DNA of 19,935 nucleotides from an uncultured Bacteroidales bacterium (GTDB lineage: Bacteria; Bacteroidota; Bacteroidia; Bacteroidales; UBA932), in contig CAJGBW010000029.1 in the NCBI GenBank assembly GCA_904501835.1, positions 1 to 19,935 of the forward strand, written 5' to 3'. Positions 14,122 to 19,935 of this stretch are shown one piece after another (position 1 is the first letter of the stretch; each line of letters begins with the position of its first letter). The position numbers and the translations under genes were made by a program. The notes beneath the pieces are model-generated. The model did no database searches and had not been told where the DNA came from. It was given only the letters and a program-made list of their open reading frames with translations.

Positions 14122-15531
14122 ATGATTGACGAAACAAAAGCTTTAGAACTGATTGCCCAAGGAGAAGGCCAGAATGTAGAGTTTAAGGAGAATGTTCCTT
14201 CGAAAGTGAGGGAACTCAGCGAGGAGGTATGTGCTTTCTCCAACTCCGGAGGCGGATTTGTTTTTATCGGGATTAACGACAGAAACGAATTTGTCAAGGG
14301 CTTTGCAATTGATAATTCCAAGCGCTCATCCATTCAGGACTCTCTGGACGCCATTCAACCGTCCGTTTCCTGTGAATTATATCCTCTCACAGTACAAGGC
14401 CATTCAATCTGGGTTATTGAAGTGGCTGAAGGAGATAACAAGCCTTATGTCGCCTCCGGATCTATCTATATCCGTCGTGGTGCCAATTCCCAGAAGCTCC
14501 GTACGCCCGCTGAAATGCGGCAACTTTTTGAAGAGGCTGGAGCTATTCATTTCGATGAGGCTGTCAACAAATGGTTTCGTATAGAAGACATTTCCAGCCA
14601 AGCCATCAAAGATTTCAAGGAGAAAGCCGGTATCACCTTTACAGCACCAAATCCCGAGCTTATCAAGAATCTGGATCTACTTGGTCCCAAGGGTGAGATG
14701 ACCAATGTAGTTCCTATGTTCTTTTCCGATGAATGCGGTAAACGAATTCCACAAGCAATCATCCGCTGCGTTTTGTTCAAAGGGAAAGATAAGGTCCATA
14801 TTATTGACTCCAAGACCATCGGAGGGCCCATCCTCAATCAGTATAACGAAACGACCAAGTGGCTGAAACAACGGCTGGCCGTCGAATACATTATGGATGG
14901 GTTCAATCCCCGTATCGAGAAATGGGAAATCCCGTTGGATGCGATCAAAGAGGCGCTTACGAATGCGATTTGTCATAGAGATTACTTTGATACGGCAGCC
15001 AACATTATGGTGGAACTCTACGACGACCGGTTGGAGATTTCCAATCCGGGTGGATTACTTCCCGTCGTAGCCAAGAATTTCGGTCATATGAGCAAATCGC
15101 GCAATCCGAAGATCTTCGAGCTCTTCACCCGCATGGATTTAGTTGAGAAGGTTGGCTCTGGCATTCCTCGAATGACTAATCTTATGGCCGAGGCGGGACT
15201 TCCCGCACCGGAATACCGGACCGAAGGTTTCTTTACAGCGGTTCTATACAAAAAACAGCCGACATCTTCTCAGAATGTCATAGAAAATGTCATAGAAAAT
15301 GTCATAGAAAATGTCATAGAAAATGTCAGTGAAAAGTTGACCGGTAAGGCCAAACGCGAGAAGGATATTTTTGATATGATGCGTCAGAACCCCAACATTT
15401 CAATCGCGGAATTAGCCCAATCGCTTGGTGTGACAAAAAGGACGATAGCTCGTGATATCGCACATTTGCAGAAAAGCAATAGACTTACCCGAAGGGGCGG
15501 CGATAAAGGTGGCAAGTGGGTTGTTCTATAG
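14122..15531 (+). CDS. AlbA_2 / GHKL-like ATPase / winged-helix protein (COG2865 type)
   Basis: This 469-residue protein has three parts. Residues ~17-130 are an AlbA_2 (Schlafen-like) putative nucleic-acid-binding domain (EGQNVEFKENV, VCAFSNSGGGFVFIGIND, SGSIYIRRGANS). Residues ~250-370 are an HATPase_c_4-like domain with EALTNAICHRDY at 277-288 and DRLEISNPGGLL at 302-313. A linker of NVIE repeats (385-404) leads to a winged helix-turn-helix at ~412-465 (ISIAELAQSLGVTKRTIARDIAHLQ). Such proteins are often annotated as transcriptional regulators or RecG-like, and some occur in defence or accessory regions; the true activity is unknown. ATG 14122 is preferred because the AlbA_2 domain starts soon after it and the upstream GTG (14077) lies at the predicted transcript start. 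It has no operon partner and lies downstream of tRNA-Arg in an accessory segment. Confidence 0.88.
   Translation: MIDETKALELIAQGEGQNVEFKENVPSKVRELSEEVCAFSNSGGGFVFIGINDRNEFVKGFAIDNSKRSSIQDSLDAIQPSVSCELYPLTVQGHSIWVIEVAEGDNKPYVASGSIYIRRGANSQKLRTPAEMRQLFEEAGAIHFDEAVNKWFRIEDISSQAIKDFKEKAGITFTAPNPELIKNLDLLGPKGEMTNVVPMFFSDECGKRIPQAIIRCVLFKGKDKVHIIDSKTIGGPILNQYNETTKWLKQRLAVEYIMDGFNPRIEKWEIPLDAIKEALTNAICHRDYFDTAANIMVELYDDRLEISNPGGLLPVVAKNFGHMSKSRNPKIFELFTRMDLVEKVGSGIPRMTNLMAEAGLPAPEYRTEGFFTAVLYKKQPTSSQNVIENVIENVIENVIENVSEKLTGKAKREKDIFDMMRQNPNISIAELAQSLGVTKRTIARDIAHLQKSNRLTRRGGDKGGKWVVL
15274..15333 (+). repeat. in-frame 12-base tandem repeat (NVIE) in the ATPase gene
   Basis: AATGTCATAGAA is repeated exactly four times (15274-15321), then once with changes (AATGTCAGTGAA, 15322-15333). 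It codes four NVIE units plus NVSE between the ATPase domain and the winged helix. The unit is a multiple of three, so copy changes alter linker length without a frameshift. Confidence 0.95.
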
Positions 15532-15578
15532 TTCTCCTCCGACTTTTTCTCAGCGCGTTGCCTCCAAAATGCCTTTGA

Positions 15579-15773
15579 CCTTCTGCACTGTCCATCCGAT
15601 TCAAGGAGCCGCTCAAGCCACACCTCTCCGGAGAAAAGGAAAATGGAGGAGTAAAACCCCTAACAGGCAGTGTAAAAAGCGTTTATGATGTTGTTCTTAT
15701 GAATCCAGGATTTAATACGAACCAGATAGCCAAACATCTTCATCGTTCCATTTTCACCATTAAGAACTTATAA
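15579..15773 (+). pseudogene. remnant of a winged-helix protein C-terminus
   Basis: After an in-frame TGA at 15576-15578 there are 64 open codons to TAA at 15771-15773. The later part reads sensibly: ENGGVKPLTGSVKSVYD followed by a helix-turn-helix-like [23 protein letters not shown]. The GGVK...GSVK segment looks like the repetitive linkers that precede the C-terminal HTH in AlbA_2/ATPase proteins like the gene just upstream. The helix-turn-helix stops where its recognition helix should continue. The codons before about 15640 are not recognisable. No full-length parent lies upstream, so this is most likely the truncated tail of a second, lost gene. Its last bases overlap the 3' end of the convergent outer-membrane protein gene. 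Confidence 0.5.
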
Positions 15774-18503
15774 ACTAAAACGATAGATAAAACTCAGGAG
15801 TATGTAACTATTACTGCTCTGGTAGATGGAAATAGAACGGCTTGTCGCCCCGAAACTACCGACAATATCAGGAAGTTGATTCAAGATATCGTACGCTTGA
15901 AGACGCAGATTTCCTTTGCCTCGAAGAACGGGATAAGAGAGTGAAAGGTTCCACAGATAATAGTTGCGATCAAGGTCGGCATAGCGAAATCCACGTTGGA
16001 AAATCAAATTGAAATCCGTGGAAATCCTCAACTTGAAAGGAAAGATATAAAGTGCTGAAAATGTAGGAGTTATGCAATAGGGCTGACGACTCATTTCCGG
16101 ACGCAACAGACTCGTCTCATCTGTAAAGTTAGCATCCAAACCAAGTCCCAACTCCAAATCATCATTGCGGTAGGTTGCATCCAAAGAAGCTTTGAGCATC
16201 AAACGATGAATCGTATTGATAACATCCTCCCTTTTTGCATTGTTGTATAGCAAAGAAATTTCATTTTTATACTCCCCTGCCAGATTCGCGGATAGAGAGA
16301 AGGGGCTGTTGGAAAAAGTCTCATTATAAAGTACTGACCCCACTACATTCCAGTTACCATCGATGTTTTGAGGAGTCGTTGTACGAGCACCACTTTCCGC
16401 ATCATAGACCGTAGAGGCCACAATGGCATTTTGAACCATTCGCCACTGTAAAGAAGTCACCAAACTGTTTTGGCGTTTCGGCGCGGAATAGTTATAGTTC
16501 AAAGTCGCACGATGCGTAAATGTTGGTTTGAGCAAAGGATTTCCTCTGTGGACATATAGTGGGTTGGTACCGCTGGCAACAGGCACCAGACGATACAGCG
16601 AGGGCGCTCCCGCCCAAGAACTATAAATAAAATTCAATTTCTCCGTTTTAGACGGGGTATAATTGATATTGATATTCGGAGATATATTAAAGACCTTGTT
16701 ATCTTGCGTTTTAAGCGCGCCCGCTTCATGGTACTGCAATTTCATATATTGCGGTTTGCAGATCACACCCAACGAATAACGGCATTTCTTATAGAGCAAA
16801 CGAAAATTGGCTTGGAAATGAGACGCCAGATGCAGGAGTTTTCCCTGACTGGAAAGCAAAGGGTCTATGGAAGGAAATTCTTGATTTTCCCAACCGAATG
16901 TATGAGCAGAAAGGTGGCGAAAATCGCGATTACGAGATGAGGAAGTCAAATCTTGCCTCAATACGAACTGCAAGTGTATATTCTTTGTAATCGGCTCATT
17001 ATAAGATAGTTGTAAAATCGAATAAAAAGTTCCGGTATATTCCGAATAATGCTGATTCCGAAGCAAAAGAGAATCCGGATTGGACTTGATTTTATAATAA
17101 CGGATACGATTGGCAGAAAAATTCTCCACATCAGAATCATAATAACGCGCGCGAACATAAAGGGAAGCGCTGCGTCCTCGCTTGGCAAGACTCCGTGAAA
17201 AACTGACAGCCACGTCAGCATTCATAGCTCCGGTATAATTAAGCCCACGGGTATCTTGCGTGTTGATATGCGAAGAATCTGCCACCGAGAAATTCTGTGC
17301 AGCGGAGAAATTATTCTTTTCTGTGTATTTATAGGAAAAAATCGGATTGACCCACAAACGCGTTTTAGAATTAGGACGCCATTCCAATGTACCATTGAAA
17401 TTGAGCGCATCTGGATGCGTAAAGACGGAATTCTGGGATTGCGAGAAACTATTTCCTGTAAAATGAATGGTTTCCCCACGCGTACGACCACGTGCATCTT
17501 GATTTTCACCCCCGTAATGAAGATTGGCTGCCCATTTCAAATTCTTATCCTCTGAAGAGAGGTTTACACCGAGTTCACGGGCGTGCGTCATACCTTGAGA
17601 ACCAGCGCCTACCGTATGGCGGGACGTATTGGAAAGACTTGAAAAGCCATTGATATTATCAGCATTAGCCATAATGGTAATCTGGCTTTTCTTGTCTATT
17701 TTAGTCATATTGGCTTTCAGACGATAACGGGCGCTCATATCCGTTGCCAAACCGCCGGCAGCATGGGTAGTGGCACGCCAATCATTCATTTTATCCTTGC
17801 GTATGGTCAAATCCAGCACCGGCAGTGCATCGCCATCATCTACGCCAGAAATTTTAGACATTTCGGTGGGCACTTCATAGGCCTTGATATTCTCTATCAT
17901 ATCCGCAGGAAGATTCTTCAAGCCACTCTTGACATTGTTTCCGAAAAAGCGACGCCCATTGACATATAATTCCATAATCGCTCGCCCATGCAAGGTCACA
18001 TTTCCCCTCTCATCAACTTGCACACCCGGAATTTTCGCTATCAATTCATCTACCATCGCACCTTCTTCCACCCGATAGGCAGCCGCATTATAGACCACCG
18101 TGTCCTCTTTGACGACCACCGCCTGGGCCTTGGCGGATACAACGGCCCCGTCAAGCCAGATTTGATCCGGACTCAGACGCATAGTTCCCACATTCAGTTC
18201 CTTGGTTGAAACCGAAATGTGAATATTCTGACAACGGGGAACGAAGCCGATATAAGAACTTTTGAGAATATAATTTCCCGGGAAAGCCCATAGACGATAT
18301 TCACCTTTTCCATTGGTGACCACCCCCTCCACCAAAGAACTGTCTTTGGGCGACAACAACTGCACGGAGGCTTGAATCAAGGGAACGGCTTCATTATCCA
18401 ACAATATACCAGACACAGCACGACGACCTTGTCCATATAATGAAAGCGAAAATAAGGATAGAAAAATAAAGCTAAAAATAAGCTTATGAAAACCCCGATT
18501 CAT
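15768..18503 (-). CDS. outer-membrane beta-barrel protein with carboxypeptidase-regulatory-like domain (TonB-receptor type)
   Basis: The chosen start ATG 18503 gives a 911-residue protein with a clear signal peptide ([20 protein letters not shown], then SLYGQG, cleavage near residue 25). Next is a carboxypeptidase-regulatory-like beta-sandwich (about 28-115; [20 protein letters not shown]). A plug-like domain follows (about 125-230; [20 protein letters not shown], then [10 protein letters not shown]), and then a long beta-barrel of the OMP_b-brl_3 kind ending in aromatic FIYRFSL. The frame stays open another 61 codons upstream to 18686, but that part is the complement of the uvrA P-loop region and is rejected. 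There is no SusD-like partner and no polysaccharide genes, so this is not a classic Sus locus. The substrate is unknown. Confidence 0.88.
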   Translation of the reverse strand: MNRGFHKLIFSFIFLSLFSLSLYGQGRRAVSGILLDNEAVPLIQASVQLLSPKDSSLVEGVVTNGKGEYRLWAFPGNYILKSSYIGFVPRCQNIHISVSTKELNVGTMRLSPDQIWLDGAVVSAKAQAVVVKEDTVVYNAAAYRVEEGAMVDELIAKIPGVQVDERGNVTLHGRAIMELYVNGRRFFGNNVKSGLKNLPADMIENIKAYEVPTEMSKISGVDDGDALPVLDLTIRKDKMNDWRATTHAAGGLATDMSARYRLKANMTKIDKKSQITIMANADNINGFSSLSNTSRHTVGAGSQGMTHARELGVNLSSEDKNLKWAANLHYGGENQDARGRTRGETIHFTGNSFSQSQNSVFTHPDALNFNGTLEWRPNSKTRLWVNPIFSYKYTEKNNFSAAQNFSVADSSHINTQDTRGLNYTGAMNADVAVSFSRSLAKRGRSASLYVRARYYDSDVENFSANRIRYYKIKSNPDSLLLRNQHYSEYTGTFYSILQLSYNEPITKNIHLQFVLRQDLTSSSRNRDFRHLSAHTFGWENQEFPSIDPLLSSQGKLLHLASHFQANFRLLYKKCRYSLGVICKPQYMKLQYHEAGALKTQDNKVFNISPNININYTPSKTEKLNFIYSSWAGAPSLYRLVPVASGTNPLYVHRGNPLLKPTFTHRATLNYNYSAPKRQNSLVTSLQWRMVQNAIVASTVYDAESGARTTTPQNIDGNWNVVGSVLYNETFSNSPFSLSANLAGEYKNEISLLYNNAKREDVINTIHRLMLKASLDATYRNDDLELGLGLDANFTDETSLLRPEMSRQPYCITPTFSALYIFPFKLRISTDFNLIFQRGFRYADLDRNYYLWNLSLSYPVLRGKGNLRLQAYDILNQLPDIVGSFGATSRSISIYQSSNSYILLSFIYRFSL

Positions 18504-18509
18504 AATACG

Positions 18510-18540
18510 CAAAATTACAATTTTCTTACTAAATTTGCAA
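18510..18540 (-). promoter_or_regulatory. promoter of the outer-membrane protein gene
   Basis: On the minus strand TTG (18538-18540), a 20-base spacer, and TAATTTTG (18510-18517) fit the Bacteroidota pattern. The -7 box ends only 6 bases before ATG 18503, so the leader would be almost absent. Confidence 0.6.
18530..18537 (+). promoter_or_regulatory. -7 box (TAAATTTG) of uvrA
   Basis: This fits TAnnTTTG, ends 6 bases before the uvrA ATG, and directly abuts the -33 element of the divergent promoter. No plus-strand TTTG is present at the usual -33 distance. Confidence 0.45.
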
Positions 18541-18543
18541 GAT

Positions 18544-19935
18544 ATGGCAAGTTGCGGAAACATACGGATAAAAGGAGCTTGTGAGAACAATCTCAAAAAC
18601 ATCACCATTGAGATTCCTCGCGAAAAACTGGTTGTGATTACAGGGGTTTCCGGCTCCGGAAAATCATCCCTCGCTTTTGACACCATTTACGCTGAAGGAC
18701 AACGGCGCTTTGCCGAAAGCCTCTCGTCCTACACGCGTCAATTTCTCGGACGCATGAAAAAACCGGATGTGGAAAGCATCGAGGGCATTCCGCCCGCCAT
18801 TGCCATTGAGCAGAAAGTTATTTCCCGCAACGTTCGTTCAACGGTCGGCACCATGACGGAAATCTATGATTATCTGCGTATTATCTTTGCGCGCATCGGA
18901 CGCACCTACTCTCCCATATCCGGAGAAGAGGTAAAAAAACACAGCAATAAAGATGTGGCAGATGCTTTTTGGAAACTTTCCCAAGAGATTGAAGCCAATG
19001 GTAGAGATATCGCCTATCTGCTGGCAGAACCCTCTTGGCAGGATTGTCCGACCAAGATAGAATTGCTGCTGTCTTTGGTAGAAGATGGTTTCTCCCGCGT
19101 GCTGGCTGACGGAAAGGTACTGCGTATTGAAGAAGTATTGCAAGCGGCTGAAAACGAGCAATTTCCGAAAGAACTTTATCTCATCATCGACCGCTATCGC
19201 CTGCCATTTGAAAAAGACTTTGATAGAGACCGTTTGCTTTCTTCCATTGAAAAGGCTTTTGCCAAAGGAGAGGGAGCACTCTATATTACCACCGAAGAGG
19301 CCCTACAAAGAAACAGCAAGCCTACGACAGAGGGAAATAGCGTAAAGACAAGTCCCCTACGAAGATTTTCCAGAAAATATGAAGCGGACGGCATGACTTT
19401 CCCCGAGCCCGACGAATATTTGTTGAGTTTCAACAGCCCGCTCGGAGCTTGTCCCACCTGTGGAGGTTACGGCAAGATTTTAGGTATCAGCGAAGATTTG
19501 GTCGTGCCCGATAAAAGTAAAAGTATCTACGACGGAGCCATCGCTTGTTGGCGAGGCGACAAAATGGGATGGTTCAAGGAAAGACTGATTGCCAAATCCG
19601 TAGAATATGAGATTCCTATTTTTGAATCTTATTGCAATATCCCCGAAGACAAAAAACGACTGATTTGGGAAGGCACCCAGGAAGAAAACGAGGACGATCG
19701 CATCATAGGACTGAATGAATTTTTCAAATGGGTAGAATCCAATAAATACAAAATTCAATACAAGTATATGTTGAGCCGTTTTTCCGGCAAAGCGGTCTGC
19801 CCGGACTGCAAAGGAAGCCGACTCAAAAAAGAAGCGCACTATATCAAGATTGGCGGCAAGAACATCAGCCAGCTACTAGATATGAGCGCCGAGGAACTTG
19901 TTCATTGGATAGACAAACTAGAATTGGAAGAGTGG
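18544..19935 (+). CDS. uvrA: excinuclease ABC subunit A, 3' end missing
   Basis: 464 codons are open from ATG 18544 to the window end; a full UvrA is about 940 residues. UvrA finds bulky DNA damage and loads UvrB for nucleotide excision repair. The start [20 protein letters not shown] aligns with the family. Walker A GVSGSGKS is at 34-41, followed by [20 protein letters not shown] and the UvrB-binding/insertion region ([20 protein letters not shown]). CxxC pairs are seen at Cys303/306 (ACPTCGGYG) and Cys419/422 ([10 protein letters not shown]). The partner CxxC expected about 25 residues before Cys303 is missing: the position reads KYEADGMTF. The ..[12 protein letters not shown].. and [12 protein letters not shown] segments fit one of the two UvrA types common in Bacteroidota. 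Confidence 0.95.
   Translation, partial: MASCGNIRIKGACENNLKNITIEIPREKLVVITGVSGSGKSSLAFDTIYAEGQRRFAESLSSYTRQFLGRMKKPDVESIEGIPPAIAIEQKVISRNVRSTVGTMTEIYDYLRIIFARIGRTYSPISGEEVKKHSNKDVADAFWKLSQEIEANGRDIAYLLAEPSWQDCPTKIELLLSLVEDGFSRVLADGKVLRIEEVLQAAENEQFPKELYLIIDRYRLPFEKDFDRDRLLSSIEKAFAKGEGALYITTEEALQRNSKPTTEGNSVKTSPLRRFSRKYEADGMTFPEPDEYLLSFNSPLGACPTCGGYGKILGISEDLVVPDKSKSIYDGAIACWRGDKMGWFKERLIAKSVEYEIPIFESYCNIPEDKKRLIWEGTQEENEDDRIIGLNEFFKWVESNKYKIQYKYMLSRFSGKAVCPDCKGSRLKKEAHYIKIGGKNISQLLDMSAEELVHWIDKLELEEW

Noticed and set aside
15274..15333. CRISPR-like or phase-variable repeat
   Set aside because: The 12-base units are directly adjacent without spacers and are in frame (multiple of three), so they are neither a CRISPR array nor a frameshift switch.
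13610..15767. Integrative element with att sites at tRNA-Arg
   Set aside because: No integrase or transposase gene and no second copy of the tRNA 3' end were found in the window. Only the position and the gene remnant suggest insertion.
15768..18503. SusC-type polysaccharide utilisation locus
   Set aside because: There is no SusD-like lipoprotein, glycosidase or regulator next to the barrel protein, and its barrel is of the OMP_b-brl_3 kind.
18504..18686. 61-codon N-terminal extension of the outer-membrane protein
   Set aside because: It runs antisense through the uvrA start and P-loop. A good signal peptide begins at ATG 18503, just after a promoter.

Overview
The window reads as chromosomal DNA from a member of the Bacteroidota, probably the order Bacteroidales. 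Several promoters fit the Bacteroidota pattern TTTG (or TTG), about 19-21 bases, then TAnnTTTG. Ribosome-binding sites are weak. The gene set includes lineage-typical families: DUF4301, DUF5606, DUF3276, a long NusB and a methylmalonyl-CoA decarboxylase with separate small subunits. No genus can be fixed from the sequence.

Layout. 1-6313 (+): the 3' part of a DUF4301 gene that is cut by the window start; a membrane-anchored TPR protein followed 2 bases later by yebC; then a tight four-gene operon (mmdA-mmdD-mmdC-mmdB) for a biotin-dependent, sodium-pumping decarboxylase, very likely methylmalonyl-CoA decarboxylase of the succinate-to-propionate pathway. 6329-11072 (-): the housekeeping run nusB-yajC-ybbR-coaE-DUF5606-rimO, with 4-base ATGA overlaps at two joints. 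11159-11518 (+): a DUF3276 gene, divergent from nusB. 11609-11683 (-): tRNA-Glu(CTC), with back-to-back terminators between it and DUF3276. 11785-13011 (+): a UDP-glucose/nucleotide-sugar dehydrogenase. 13041-13664 (+): rplS with its own promoter and leader, then tRNA-Arg(ACG) only 10 bases behind it, then a long terminator hairpin.

13665-15773 is the accessory part. Directly downstream of tRNA-Arg lies about 270 bases of GC-rich, palindrome-containing non-coding DNA, then AT-rich DNA with a 12-base tandem repeat and an imperfect inverted repeat. Next comes an AlbA_2 / GHKL-like ATPase / winged-helix protein with an in-frame 12-base tandem repeat coding NVIE. After it comes a 65-codon open remnant that looks like the truncated C-terminus of a second protein of this kind. 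The pattern suggests a tRNA-side insertion site with decayed cargo, but no integrase, transposase or att duplication is visible.

15768-18503 (-) is an orphan outer-membrane beta-barrel protein of TonB-receptor type with no SusD partner. It diverges, across only 40 bases, from a uvrA gene (18544 to the window end, 3' cut off). That UvrA lacks the first CxxC of one zinc module. The first ~93 bases of the window look wrong for DUF4301 and read better on the minus strand as a Gly/Ser/Thr/Asn-rich segment, so the left edge may be an assembly or recombination junction. I found no CRISPR array, no complete mobile element and no clearly new multi-gene system.
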